From: Corynebacterium heidelbergense
GTDB lineage: Bacteria; Actinomycetota; Actinomycetes; Mycobacteriales; Mycobacteriaceae
Assembly: GCF_028609845.1 (NCBI RefSeq)
Contig: NZ_CP063191.1
Span: 2,232,001-2,296,000, forward strand
Length of the DNA: 64,000 nt
Direction: 5' to 3'
This document shows, one piece after another, positions 52,614 through 61,314 of the stretch (positions are counted from its first letter, which is position 1; each line of letters starts with the position of its first letter). The position numbers were made by a program, and so were the translations under genes. The notes under the pieces were generated by a model. It ran no database searches, was not told where the DNA came from, and saw only the letters and a program-made list of their open reading frames with translations.

Positions 52614-53624
52614 ATGACCACCGCACTCCGCTCCGCCTATCACCGCATCCTCAACTACCGCCCGGACCTGCTGATCATGCTCATCGCAGCCGGTGTGGTG
52701 CTCGCGCTGCTCTTCCCCGTCAGCGGGCACGCAGCTCAGTTCGCCGGATGGGTCACGAAGGCGGCCGTGGCCCTATTGTTCTTCCTCTACGGGGCCCGGC
52801 TGAGCCCGCGCGAGGCCCTGCAGGGCCTCGCGCATTGGCGGTTACATCTGCTGATCTTCGCCTTCACCTTCCTCGTCTTCCCTCTGCTGGGCCTCGCGCT
52901 CATGCCCCTCAAGGCAATTACGGGGGAGGGCCTCTACCTGGGGATCCTGTTCACCACTTTGGTGCCGAGCACCGTGCAGTCCTCCGTGGCCTTCACCTCC
53001 ATTGCCCGCGGGAACGTGGCGGCCTCCATCGTGGCCGCCAGCGCCTCCAGCCTGCTCGGGGTGGTCCTCACGCCGCTGCTCGTCCTGGCGCTGATGTCCA
53101 CCGGGGAGGGGTTGCATATCGATGGGCACACCTTTATCGACATTGGCCTGCAATTACTGCTGCCCTTTGCGCTGGGTCAGGTGGCGCGCGCGGTGCCTGG
53201 CGTCGTCGCCTTCGCATCCTCCCCCGTGACCAAAAACGTGGACAAGATCTCCATCGGCCTCGTGGTGTACGTCTCCTTTTCCGAAGGGGTTGTGGAGGGG
53301 GTATGGCACCAGGTGAGCTGGGTCATGCTTTTCGCCCTCATTCTCGGATCCATCGCGGTGGTATATGCAATGTTGTGGCTCACTTCATTCACCGCCACAA
53401 AGCTGGGCTTCGGCTACCGAGACCAGGTCGCAATCCAATTCGCCGGCACCAAGAAATCCCTGGCCGCGGGCCTGCCCATGGCAGCAGTGATGTTCGGTGG
53501 GGGCAACCTCGGCCTGCTCATCCTCCCCCTTATGATTTTCCACCAGGTACAGCTAGTCATCTGTTCCATGCGGGCCAGCAAATACGCCCGCGATCTAGAC
53601 GAGAACAAAAACCACGCCGAATAA
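52614..53624 (+). CDS. Bile acid:sodium symporter (SBF/YfeH-like) family transporter
   Basis: A 336-residue transporter with about 9-10 helices: FLYGARLSPREALQGL (family core with the Asn/Gly-rich turn), VPSTVQSSVAFTSIARGN (the P-S/T-x-x-Q-S crossover) and VAIQFAGTKKSLAAGLPMA, which match the YfeH group of sodium-solute symporters. The start is 62 bp after the nucleoside hydrolase stop, with GGAAAGA upstream. No MFS uridine transporter is present, so this gene may supply uptake or export for the same pathway. Confidence 0.85.
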   Translation: MTTALRSAYHRILNYRPDLLIMLIAAGVVLALLFPVSGHAAQFAGWVTKAAVALLFFLYGARLSPREALQGLAHWRLHLLIFAFTFLVFPLLGLALMPLKAITGEGLYLGILFTTLVPSTVQSSVAFTSIARGNVAASIVAASASSLLGVVLTPLLVLALMSTGEGLHIDGHTFIDIGLQLLLPFALGQVARAVPGVVAFASSPVTKNVDKISIGLVVYVSFSEGVVEGVWHQVSWVMLFALILGSIAVVYAMLWLTSFTATKLGFGYRDQVAIQFAGTKKSLAAGLPMAAVMFGGGNLGLLILPLMIFHQVQLVICSMRASKYARDLDENKNHAE

Positions 53625-53721
53625 AAGGGGCAGCAGGGCGCCCCAAAGGCCCGGTCGAATGTCTATCATTAGAGCTTTATCGGTGACATCTGCCGTCCGC
53701 CGACCTTCGGCCGTTCCCCAA

Positions 53722-53763
53722 GACCGGGGAATAATCGAGGGCACTGCGGGGAATTCCCCGGTC
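53722..53763. promoter_or_regulatory. Inverted repeats upstream of the sulfonate-type ABC operon
   Basis: GACCGGGGAAT (53722-53732) and ATTCCCCGGTC (53753-53763) are perfect 11-bp arms with a 20-nt spacer. Inside is a perfect 12-bp palindrome GGGGAATTCCCC (53748-53759), and GGGAATAA (53727-53734) is complementary to TTATTCCC at 53774-53781. The set lies 21-98 bp before the permease start candidates and has the look of operators or a structured leader. Confidence 0.5.
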
Positions 53764-53819
53764 ACCGTCCGGGTTATTCCCTGTTGAACCATAGTCCCCA
53801 ACGCGAAAACACCACCACT

Positions 53820-54809
53820 ATGCCTGCAGTCCCGTCACAGCAGAACACCGGCACCGGCGACAGCGCCCCAGGGCGTGCAGCCTCCGGGCCCGGAGGCGCG
53901 GAAACCGGAGCACCAGAGGCCGGCTCCGCCGCCAAACCCCACAGACCCGGAGGCCAAGAAAAGCCGGGGCGGTCGCGGCAGCCCGCCCTGAAGCGCCCGC
54001 GCCACCGGCTGTCCCAGTTCCGGCTCGGCCACCTCCTGCTTTTCCTCGCCCTGCTGGCGGCCTGGTGGATCGTCACCGCCACCGGCCTGGTCAAACCTCT
54101 GTTCCTGCCCTCCCCGGGCGCGGTGTGGCATTCCTTCGTGCAATCCAACACCTGCCGCCCCGTCGCCGAGGGGCAGACGGCGGAGATCTGCGGCGAGCAG
54201 AACTACTTCCTCTGGCAGCACTTGCTGGCCAGCCTGGAGCGCATCGCCGTCGGTGTGGGCGTGGGGTTCCTTGCCGGCACGGCCCTGGGGTTCCTCATGG
54301 GCACCATCGGCTGGCTCGGCAAGCTCCTGGACCCCTACCTGAACTTTCTGCGCTCCCTGCCGCCGCTGGGCTACATCGGCCTGCTGATTGTGTGGTTCGG
54401 CATCGGGGATGTGTCCAAGGTGTGGCTGCTGTTCCTCGCCGCCTTCCCCCCGATCGCGATGTCCACCCTCGTCGGCGTGCGCGGGGTGCAGAAGGACCGC
54501 ATCCTCGCCGCCCGCTCCCTGGGGGCCTCCCGGGCCCAGGTGCTCACCCGGGTTATCCTGCCCTCCGCGCTGCCGAGCATCCTCAACGGGCTGCGCGTGG
54601 CCACTGGTTTTGCGTGGACCACCGTCGTAGCCGCCGAGCTCAACAACGGCATCCCCGGCATCGGCGCGCTGGCCTACATCTCCGGTACGCAGTTGAATAC
54701 CCCCCTCACCATCTGCTGCATAATCATCATTGGTATCGCCGCCGTGCTGCTGGACATGGGCCTCAAACGCCTGTCCACCGCGCTCGTGCCGTGGCAGGGA
54801 AAGGCCTAA
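53820..54809 (+). CDS. ABC transporter permease, sulfonate/taurine type (SsuC/TauC)
   Basis: A 329-residue membrane permease with a long disordered N-terminus (about 60 residues, Gly/Pro/Ala-rich) and about six helices. The EAA-like loop ARSLGASRAQVLTRVILPSALPSILNGLR shortened to ARSLGASRAQVLTRVILP and the LPPLGYIGLLIVWFG segment are typical. Start is uncertain: the ATG at 53820 is chosen, and an in-frame TTG at 53784 is the alternative; neither has a clear ribosome site. It is the first gene of a permease-SBP-ATPase operon. Confidence 0.85.
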   Translation: MPAVPSQQNTGTGDSAPGRAASGPGGAETGAPEAGSAAKPHRPGGQEKPGRSRQPALKRPRHRLSQFRLGHLLLFLALLAAWWIVTATGLVKPLFLPSPGAVWHSFVQSNTCRPVAEGQTAEICGEQNYFLWQHLLASLERIAVGVGVGFLAGTALGFLMGTIGWLGKLLDPYLNFLRSLPPLGYIGLLIVWFGIGDVSKVWLLFLAAFPPIAMSTLVGVRGVQKDRILAARSLGASRAQVLTRVILPSALPSILNGLRVATGFAWTTVVAAELNNGIPGIGALAYISGTQLNTPLTICCIIIIGIAAVLLDMGLKRLSTALVPWQGKA

Positions 54810-54815
54810 ACCACC

Positions 54816-55943
54816 ATGAACAAGCACCACAACGCGACTCCCTCCACCGATTCGCCTCGCCGCCACCGCTCCCTCTGGCGGACCGCCGCCGCGGTGGGGG
54901 CCGCTGCCCTGAGCCTGAGCCTCGCCGCGTGCGTGGGGCCGCCAGCCAGCCACTGGGCCAAGCAGGCACAACAGGAGTGCCCGTGGCAGCCCGACAGCTC
55001 CATCCGCACCACCGCGACCATCGCCTACCAGGGGATTCCCAATGGGGATCTCATCGTTAAGGACCGGCGGATCCTGGAGACCTGCATGCCCAACGCCAAG
55101 GTGGAGTGGAAGCGCTTCGATGCCGGCGCCGACGTCCTGCAAGGCTTCGGCTCCGGATCGCTCGACCTGGGGCTGCTGGGTAGCTCCCTGGTGGCGCGCG
55201 GGGCCAGCGAGCCATTGGAGCTGGACCTTGTGGTCCCGTGGGCCTTCGATGTTATTGGGGACGCCGAGGCCCTGGTCGTGAAGGACACGAACGCCAAGCA
55301 GATCACCGATCTGCGGGGCAAGACCATTGCCGCGTCCTTCGGGTCCACCTCCCACTTCAGCCTGCTCAACGCCCTCAAGGGGGCCGGGATGGACGCGAAC
55401 CGGGACGTGAAGCTCATCAACCTGGCCCCGGACAAGATGCTCTCCGGGTGGCAGTCCAACCAAATCGACGCCGCCTGGGTGTGGGACCCCACGCTGAGCC
55501 AGTTGGCTAAGGACGGGCACATTATCACCAGCTCCAAGGCCACGGCCGAGGCCGGAGCGCCCACCTACGACATGGCCGCAGGTACCCGGCAGTTCGTGGA
55601 GGGCAATACCCAATTCATGGAGCAGTGGGCCCGCGCCCAGAACTACGCGGCAGAAGAGATCGCCAAGGACCCGAAGGCGGCTGCAGCATCCATCGCGGTG
55701 GAACTCGGCGCCAGCGGCGCGGATGTGGAAAAGCAGCTCCGCGGATACGAGTACCCCACCGCCGCCAAGCAGGCCTCCCCGGCGATCCTGGGCGGCAAGG
55801 CGGGGGAGACCCTGACGAGTACGGCCGATTTCCTCAAGCAAAACAACCTCATCGATGCCCCGGCGGGCGAAGCGACGTTCCGCCGCGTCCTTGCCCCCCA
55901 GCCCGCCGCGGCCGCCTCGGCTCCGGCGGCCAACCAGAAGTAA
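54816..55943 (+). CDS. ABC substrate-binding lipoprotein, taurine/sulfonate type (TauA-like)
   Basis: A 375-residue exported protein. The signal ends in SLAAC (lipobox, Cys about residue 36). The mature part has IAYQGIPNGDLIVKD, VEWKRFDAGADVLQGFGSGSLDLGLLGSS and VVPWAFDVIGDAEALVVK, matching TauA-type proteins that bind taurine or alkylsulfonates. The permease ends 6 bp upstream and the ATPase follows after 14 bp. No sulfonate monooxygenase gene is nearby, so substrate is inferred from family only. Confidence 0.87.
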   Translation: MNKHHNATPSTDSPRRHRSLWRTAAAVGAAALSLSLAACVGPPASHWAKQAQQECPWQPDSSIRTTATIAYQGIPNGDLIVKDRRILETCMPNAKVEWKRFDAGADVLQGFGSGSLDLGLLGSSLVARGASEPLELDLVVPWAFDVIGDAEALVVKDTNAKQITDLRGKTIAASFGSTSHFSLLNALKGAGMDANRDVKLINLAPDKMLSGWQSNQIDAAWVWDPTLSQLAKDGHIITSSKATAEAGAPTYDMAAGTRQFVEGNTQFMEQWARAQNYAAEEIAKDPKAAAASIAVELGASGADVEKQLRGYEYPTAAKQASPAILGGKAGETLTSTADFLKQNNLIDAPAGEATFRRVLAPQPAAAASAPAANQK

Positions 55944-55957
55944 AGAGGAGTTGGCAC

Positions 55958-56788
55958 ATGACCTCCACCGAAAAAGCCAGCGTAAGCCCCCGGGTGCAAC
56001 TGGGTGACGTGGAACAGACCTACACCACGGACGCCGGGGAGCAGGTGCATGCGCTCACCCCCACGTCAGTGACCGTGGAACCCGGCGAATTCGTGTGCAT
56101 CGTCGGCCCCTCGGGCTGCGGCAAAACCACGCTTCTGCGAATGATTGCGGGCTTCCTTCGGCCCACCCATGGGCAAGTGCTGCTGGACGACCGACCGATC
56201 TCCGGGCCCGGGCCAGACCGAGGGGTGGTCTTCCAGCACGCCAACCTGTTCCCCTGGCTCACCGTGGAGCAGAACGTGGAACTCTCCGGGCGCTTCCGCA
56301 AGATTTCCGAGAAGAACCGCCGCGCTGAGGCCGAACGGTATCTGGACATGGTCAACCTGTCGGAGTTCGGCTCCAAGCGGCCCTATGAGCTCTCCGGCGG
56401 CATGCAGCAACGCGCCCAGATCGCCCGAGTGCTGGCGGGGAACCCCTCCATTCTGCTCATGGACGAGCCCTTCGGTGCCCTGGATGCCCTGACGCGGGAG
56501 ACGCTCCAGCACGAGCTCATCGACATCTGGCGCAAGGACAAGAAGACGGTGTTCTTCGTGACCCACTCCGTGGACGAGGCGGTATTGCTGTCCTCCCGGG
56601 TGTGGGTGATGAGCGCCCGCCCGGGGCGGATTATCGAGGATATTCCCAGCAATGTGGGCGATCCCACCGCACCCTTCGATCCGGCGGAATTGCGCACGGA
56701 CCCGGAGTTCCAGCGTCTGCGCAAGCACATCGCGGAGGCCATCTACGCAGCCCAGGGGGCCACGCTGAAATCGGCGGCAGGGGAGTAG
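55958..56788 (+). CDS. ABC transporter ATPase, taurine/sulfonate type (TauB-like)
   Basis: A 276-residue importer ATPase. Walker A GPSGCGKTT, Q-loop in VFQHANLFPWLTVEQNV, signature LSGGMQQRAQIARVL, Walker B ILLMDEPFGALDALTR and the switch His in FVTHSVDEA are all intact. The FPWLTVEQNV form is typical of TauB/SsuB. An AGAGGAG site lies 8 nt upstream of the ATG. It completes the importer operon. Confidence 0.93.
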   Translation: MTSTEKASVSPRVQLGDVEQTYTTDAGEQVHALTPTSVTVEPGEFVCIVGPSGCGKTTLLRMIAGFLRPTHGQVLLDDRPISGPGPDRGVVFQHANLFPWLTVEQNVELSGRFRKISEKNRRAEAERYLDMVNLSEFGSKRPYELSGGMQQRAQIARVLAGNPSILLMDEPFGALDALTRETLQHELIDIWRKDKKTVFFVTHSVDEAVLLSSRVWVMSARPGRIIEDIPSNVGDPTAPFDPAELRTDPEFQRLRKHIAEAIYAAQGATLKSAAGE

Positions 56789-56812
56789 GGCCGAGACCTT
56801 GAAGCCCCGCCG

Positions 56813-56835
56813 AGCGGGAAGCTAGCGCTCCCGCT
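56813..56835. terminator. Hairpin in the convergent gap of the ABC ATPase and Nudix genes
   Basis: AGCGGGA and TCCCGCT form a perfect 7-bp stem with a 9-nt loop that extends into the end of the Nudix gene. No long T-run follows. Confidence 0.35.
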
Positions 56836-57370
56836 TCCGGTAACCTATCCGGGGCACGTAGCCCTGGGGGTGCTTGAGCTGAGCCACGGCGTCCGCGATG
56901 ACCAGGCGGAACCTGGGGGAAACGGGGGGCATGTTGCTGATGGGGTAGAAGCCGACGGCGGTGGACTCGTCATCGCCGATGATGGGCTGCACCTCCTGCG
57001 CGCCAGCCGACCCACCTGCGATCCGGCAGCGCATGGCGGTGTCCATGTACTGCACCACGTCCCCGTTGGGGTACGTCACGGGCCCCACGGCGCCCACGCC
57101 CAGCAGTGCTTCCACCTCCACCTCCAGCCCGGTTTCCTCGCGCACCTCCCGCACGGCGGCGACATGGGGTTCCTCCCCGGGGTCCACGATCCCGGTCACC
57201 GGCGTCCACTGCCCGTCATCGGCGCGCCGGACCAGCAGCACCTCTGGAACCGCCCACAGCGGGGCATCCTCGGCCACGTCCTTAAGCACCACAGCCGTCA
57301 CCCCCGGCAGGAACAGGGGGGCGTGCCCAATCTTGCGGCGCAGCTGAACAATGAAATCGGGGATTGCCAT
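56822..57370 (-). CDS. Nudix hydrolase (182 aa)
   Basis: Pyrophosphohydrolase with an intact Nudix box: G at GIVDPGEEPHVAAVREVREETGLEVEV shortened to GEEPHVAAVREVREETG, with the metal-binding REVREE. The substrate is not identifiable; nucleoside diphosphate derivatives are general for the family. The ATG at 57370 has TACACT 7 nt upstream and is preferred to a longer reading to 57427 that would overlap the next gene. It is probably a separate transcript from the CCA enzyme. Confidence 0.85.
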   Translation of the reverse strand: MAIPDFIVQLRRKIGHAPLFLPGVTAVVLKDVAEDAPLWAVPEVLLVRRADDGQWTPVTGIVDPGEEPHVAAVREVREETGLEVEVEALLGVGAVGPVTYPNGDVVQYMDTAMRCRIAGGSAGAQEVQPIIGDDESTAVGFYPISNMPPVSPRFRLVIADAVAQLKHPQGYVPRIGYRKRER

Positions 57371-57377
57371 GTCCCAC

Positions 57378-57383
57378 AGTGTA
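57378..57383 (-). promoter_or_regulatory. -10 hexamer TACACT for the Nudix gene
   Basis: TACACT lies 7 nt before the ATG at 57370. Confidence 0.45.
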
Positions 57384-57402
57384 GGCACCGCATCTCCCCG
57401 GG

Positions 57403-58887
57403 CTACTCCTCCTGGCGCCGCTGCCACCAGGCCCGCAGCTCCGCCAGGGCCTCCTCCCGGCCCAGGGGACCCCGGTCTAACCGCAGTTCTTTGAGGTAGG
57501 CCCAGGCCTCCCCAACCACGGGCCCAGGCCGCACGCCCAACTCCCGCATGATCTCATTGCCGTCCAAGTCCGGGCGCACAGCGGCGAGATCCTCCTGCTC
57601 TCGCAACTGCGCGATTCGCTCCTCCAACCCGTCGTACGTCCGCTGCAGCCGCTCGGACTTCCGCCGGTTTCGGGTGGTGCAGTCCGCCCGCACGAGCAGG
57701 TGCAGCAAGGGCAGCAGGTCCCCGGCGTCCGCAACATATCGCCGCACGGCCGAATCGGTCCATGCCCCTTCCCCGTAACCGTGGAACCGCATGTGCAAAA
57801 AGACCAACTGGGAGATATCCGCGATGTGCTGCTTGGAGAACTTCAGCGCGCGCAGCCGCTTGCGCACCATCTTCGCCCCCACCACTTCGTGGTGGTAGAA
57901 GGTCACGGCCCCCGACTCGGTAAAGGCCCTGGTGGCCGGCTTGCCCACGTCGTGCATGAGCGCGGCCCAGCGCAGCTCCAGGTTGGGCTTCACCCCACGA
58001 TCCCGCTCCAACTCCACTGCATTGCGCAACACCCGTAGCGAGTGGGCGTAAACGTCCTTGTGGGTGCGGTGCTCGTCCTGAGTCAGCTTCAGCGCGGGCA
58101 GCTCCGGCATGATGTACTCCGCCAGGCCCGTCTCCACCATGAGGTCCAGGCCGCGCCAGGGTTCCGCACCCAGCATGAGCTTGTTCAACTCCGCGGCCAC
58201 CCGTTCCGCGGTGATGCGAGTGATCTCCTCGGCCATCTCGCGCATCGCCCGGGTCACGCCCGGGTTGGCGTCGAAACCTATTTGAGAGACAAAACGGCAG
58301 GCGCGCAACATCCGCAGCGGATCATCCCGAAAGCTGACCTGGGGGGCATCGGGCGTGTCCAGCACCTGCCGCGCCGCATCCTGCAGGCCGCCGAGCGGGT
58401 CCACAAAATCGTGCTGGCCGTCCGGGCTCAAGCGCAGGGCCATGGCGTTGACCCGGAAATCCCGGCGCACCAGGTCCTCCGCCACGCTGTTGCCGTAGGT
58501 GACCTCCGGGTTGCGGGACTGGCCGTCGTATTGATCGGCCCGGAAGGTGGTGATCTCCACCTCAGTTCCCTCCACCAGCGCGGAGACGGTGCCGTAGTCA
58601 ATCCCCGTTTCCCACACCGTGCTGGCCAGGGGGCGCAGCAACTCCACGATGCGCTGTGGACGGGCGGATGTGGTGAAGTCCACATCCGGGCTCACCCTGC
58701 CCAGGAAGGCATCGCGCACGCTGCCGCCCACCAGGTACAGCTCTTCGCCAGCTCCTTCAAAGGCGCTGGCCAGCCGCCTGAGCAGGGGGTCGTAGGCCTG
58801 CAGACTACGCCACGCAGTGGCCAGCAGACGGGCATCTTCCACGGGGTTTGCATTCGGGCTGCAGGGCGGCTGGGCGGGCTTTGTCAC
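57403..58887 (-). CDS. cca: CCA-adding tRNA nucleotidyltransferase with HD domain
   Basis: A 494-residue class II nucleotidyltransferase (Rv3907c/PcnA type) that adds or repairs the tRNA 3' CCA. The catalytic GGSVRDAFLGR and DVDFTT, then RRDFRVNAMA, RRDFRVNAM with the ERAVEEL-type neck, and a C-terminal HD domain with MHDVGK. The GTG at 58887 has TAGACT 7 nt upstream and gives normal length. tRNA-Arg copy 2 and tRNA-Ser(TGA) in this window lack encoded CCA and so depend on it. Confidence 0.92.
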   Translation of the reverse strand: MTKPAQPPCSPNANPVEDARLLATAWRSLQAYDPLLRRLASAFEGAGEELYLVGGSVRDAFLGRVSPDVDFTTSARPQRIVELLRPLASTVWETGIDYGTVSALVEGTEVEITTFRADQYDGQSRNPEVTYGNSVAEDLVRRDFRVNAMALRLSPDGQHDFVDPLGGLQDAARQVLDTPDAPQVSFRDDPLRMLRACRFVSQIGFDANPGVTRAMREMAEEITRITAERVAAELNKLMLGAEPWRGLDLMVETGLAEYIMPELPALKLTQDEHRTHKDVYAHSLRVLRNAVELERDRGVKPNLELRWAALMHDVGKPATRAFTESGAVTFYHHEVVGAKMVRKRLRALKFSKQHIADISQLVFLHMRFHGYGEGAWTDSAVRRYVADAGDLLPLLHLLVRADCTTRNRRKSERLQRTYDGLEERIAQLREQEDLAAVRPDLDGNEIMRELGVRPGPVVGEAWAYLKELRLDRGPLGREEALAELRAWWQRRQEE

Positions 58888-58894
58888 CCCGGAG

Positions 58895-58904
58895 AGTCTA
58901 CTAT
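58895..58904. promoter_or_regulatory. Overlapping divergent -10 hexamers for cca and the alpha/beta hydrolase
   Basis: Minus TAGACT (58895-58900) serves cca, and plus TACTAT (58899-58904) serves the hydrolase. They share two bases, each 7 nt from its start codon, with 24 bp between the two start codons. Confidence 0.55.
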
Positions 58905-58911
58905 CCGCATC

Positions 58912-60159
58912 ATGCGCACCCGCACCTCCCCAAAGCGTAAAGGCATCATGCGTCCCACCGCGGACGGCAGCGAATTCCGCCTCGCCTACGCGCGCACCGG
59001 CCCGGTTCTGCTCGAGGATCAGCGCACCCAGGGTACCCCGATGGTCGTCATCCCCGGCGGCCCCGGCGTAGGTTCCCTGGTGCCCTACGCCAGCCTCATG
59101 AGCTGGGCAGAACGCTCCAACATCGATCTCATCATGGTGGAGCACCGCGGCGTGGGCTTCTCCCGCAAGGCCGCCCACGGCAAGGCCCTCACCCAAGAGG
59201 ACATGTGGCTGCGCCTCGTGGTTGAAGACATCGAACAGGTGCTCAACGCCGAGGGCATTCGCCAGGCCGTAATTTACGGCGCCTCTTACGGCAGTTATGT
59301 CGCGCAGCTCTTCGCCGTCACGCACCCGGAGCGGGTTTCCGGGCTGGTGCTGGATTCCCCGGTCATGGGGGCCGGGGACTACGCGGACATCCGCGCCCAC
59401 GCCCGGGACCTGTTCTGGGACGGCACCCACGAGCCCACCAGCAAAATCGCCGAGAAGCTGCGCTGTGCGGTTGAGGCCGGGTGCGTAGATCAGGTGGCCC
59501 TGGGGTTGGCGGTACGGATGGTGTTCAACGTGATGGGGGAGCAGGGCGTGGCCCAGCTGGCGCTGCTGGCCTGTCGGCGCAGCGGGGCCCGGCTGATCAA
59601 CGCGCTGCCCCGCGCGCACCGGCTCATCAGCAATATCCACGGCCCCTTCGTCGTGGAGTCCACCCCCGTGGGCACGATCGCCTACCGCGAACTCAACTAC
59701 GCCCCCGCCCCCGATGGCCTGCCCTTCGACCCCGGGACGGAACAAGCGGAGGATGCGGAGAGCTTCCCGAGCTTCCAAGGGGAGTCGGCCGATTTGTGGT
59801 CCCAGGTCCCCGAGCTGCACGTTCCTATCGCGATCCTGTCCGGCGCATGGGATCTGGTGGCACCCCCGCCGAACGCCCGCAAGCTGGCCGAGCGATGCCC
59901 GCAGGCCCAGCTCATCGAGGTTCCCGGGGCGGGGCACAGTTTCGTCGACGCCCGCTCGGAAATGGTCCGGGAACTGCTGCAGGTGGTCGGGGAGCGCGGC
60001 GTGGAGGGGCTGCGGGAGCATCACGACCGGCTGGAGGATTTGGGCGCTAAGGTGCCGCCGTTTTCCATGCCGCGCGCGGTGCGACTGTTGCTGGGCTCCG
60101 TTCGAATTATGGACGCCATGTCCCGCGCGTCACATGGCTGGCGCCAACGGATGGGGTAG
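58912..60159 (+). CDS. Alpha/beta hydrolase, proline iminopeptidase-like (S33)
   Basis: A 415-residue hydrolase with the oxyanion segment VVIPGGPGVGS, VEHRGVGFS, the nucleophile elbow GASYGSYVAQ (Ser), Asp in LSGAWDLVAPP and His in PGAGHSFVD. It resembles S33 peptidases/esterases that release N-terminal residues or cleave amide and ester bonds. No signal peptide is evident. It is divergent from cca with only 24 bp between the start codons, so both promoters must compete or be coordinated. Confidence 0.85.
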   Translation: MRTRTSPKRKGIMRPTADGSEFRLAYARTGPVLLEDQRTQGTPMVVIPGGPGVGSLVPYASLMSWAERSNIDLIMVEHRGVGFSRKAAHGKALTQEDMWLRLVVEDIEQVLNAEGIRQAVIYGASYGSYVAQLFAVTHPERVSGLVLDSPVMGAGDYADIRAHARDLFWDGTHEPTSKIAEKLRCAVEAGCVDQVALGLAVRMVFNVMGEQGVAQLALLACRRSGARLINALPRAHRLISNIHGPFVVESTPVGTIAYRELNYAPAPDGLPFDPGTEQAEDAESFPSFQGESADLWSQVPELHVPIAILSGAWDLVAPPPNARKLAERCPQAQLIEVPGAGHSFVDARSEMVRELLQVVGERGVEGLREHHDRLEDLGAKVPPFSMPRAVRLLLGSVRIMDAMSRASHGWRQRMG

Positions 60160-60176
60160 CGGGAGTGTCCACCCGT

Positions 60177-60182
60177 TAAAGT
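60177..60182 (+). promoter_or_regulatory. -10 hexamer TAAAGT for the mutT4-like gene
   Basis: TAAAGT lies 7 nt before the ATG at 60190. Confidence 0.45.
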
Positions 60183-60189
60183 GGTGGGA

Positions 60190-61296
60190 ATGAGTGGCAG
60201 CCAGGGATCAGGAGATGGGCGCCGGCGGCGCCGGCGCTCCCGGTCGCGGGCGCGTTCGCGCAATTCGGGGGGCAACCAGCAGCAACAAGGTTCGAAGTCG
60301 GCCGTCGCTGGAGGCAATTCGTCGGGGTCCGGGAGCTCTTCTGCGTCGGGCAGCTCAGCCGAGTCGAAGGCCAATACTGGGCCAACGGGGGTCGGCAAGG
60401 GCGGGCAGAAGGGCGCGAGCGACCGCCGGGGGAACACCGCAAACCGTGGGGGCGGAGGGCGCGGTGGCTCTGGGCGGGGTAGCTCTGGGCGCAAAGATAC
60501 GGGTCGCGCCAGCAACCGGACCGGCGGACATCGCTCCGGGGCCGGCCGCGGAGGCGGGGGCCGTAGGGACGGCGGCCGCGACGGGAATCGCACCGGCCGG
60601 TCCCATGCCCCGCAGCATGGCCGCTCCCCCGGAGGCCGGTCTACCGGTCGCCCCGGCGCGCCGACCACCCATACCCACCGGTCCAGCTCTCCGGCCGCAG
60701 GCCGGACCCACTCCGGCGGCCTGCCCTCCGGGGGTGTGGGTCGGCGTAGTCCAGCCACCCCTTATTCTGCGGAGCATCCCCAGCACAGCGAGCTGCCCTT
60801 GTCCGTGGAGACCTCCGCCGGCGGGCTTGTGCTCTCTGGGCTGGCGGAGGCCGTGCGTTCCGACGGGTCAGTGGACCTCACCCGCATCTACGTAGCCCTC
60901 ATCGGGCGACTGGATCGACGCGGCCGCCTGCTGTGGTCCATGCCCAAGGGGCACGTCGAACCGGAGGAATCCCAGCACGCCACGGCGGAGCGGGAGGTTT
61001 GGGAGGAGACCGGGGTGTCCGGAGAGGTCATTGCGGACCTCGGCACCATCGACTATTGGTTTGTCTCTGATGGCACCCGGATACACAAGACCGTGCACCA
61101 CCATTTGCTGCGCTTCGTGGACGGGGACCTCAACGACGAGGACCCGGAGGTCACCGAGGTGGCGTGGCTGCCGGTGGACCAGCTCGTGGAGCATCTGGCG
61201 TACGCCGACGAACGGCGATTGGCCCGCACGGCCTTCGAGCGCCTGCCCGAGTACGCCCGAGCCGAAGCCGAGGCGGGGAGGGCCACGCCGCGATAG
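60190..61296 (+). CDS. Nudix hydrolase with long Arg/Gly-rich N-terminus (MutT4/Rv3908 type)
   Basis: A 368-residue protein. The first ~205 residues are disordered and full of Arg, Gly and Ser with RGG-like and SRS-like clusters ([26 protein letters not shown]). The C-terminal ~150 residues are a Nudix domain with the box [22 protein letters not shown]. Rv3908-type Nudix proteins sit next to the CCA enzyme gene and a DUF6049 gene, as here. TAAAGT lies 7 nt before the ATG; a GTG at 60181 is a less likely start. Confidence 0.87.
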   Translation: MSGSQGSGDGRRRRRRSRSRARSRNSGGNQQQQGSKSAVAGGNSSGSGSSSASGSSAESKANTGPTGVGKGGQKGASDRRGNTANRGGGGRGGSGRGSSGRKDTGRASNRTGGHRSGAGRGGGGRRDGGRDGNRTGRSHAPQHGRSPGGRSTGRPGAPTTHTHRSSSPAAGRTHSGGLPSGGVGRRSPATPYSAEHPQHSELPLSVETSAGGLVLSGLAEAVRSDGSVDLTRIYVALIGRLDRRGRLLWSMPKGHVEPEESQHATAEREVWEETGVSGEVIADLGTIDYWFVSDGTRIHKTVHHHLLRFVDGDLNDEDPEVTEVAWLPVDQLVEHLAYADERRLARTAFERLPEYARAEAEAGRATPR

Positions 61297-61314
61297 GTTG
61301 ACGGCGGCGCACAC

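Noticed and set aside
53625..53660. Terminator after the SBF gene
   Set aside because: Only a short GGGGC/GCCCC stem with no T-run; too weak to call.
53835..55841. Long minus-strand reading frame (668 codons) opposite the ABC importer genes
   Set aside because: Antisense shadow of the permease and binding protein genes, typical of GC-rich DNA; no ribosome site, no known domain.
57403..60024. 873-codon form of the CCA-adding enzyme frame
   Set aside because: The upstream part is antisense to the alpha/beta hydrolase; a GTG at 58887 with its own -10 gives normal enzyme length.
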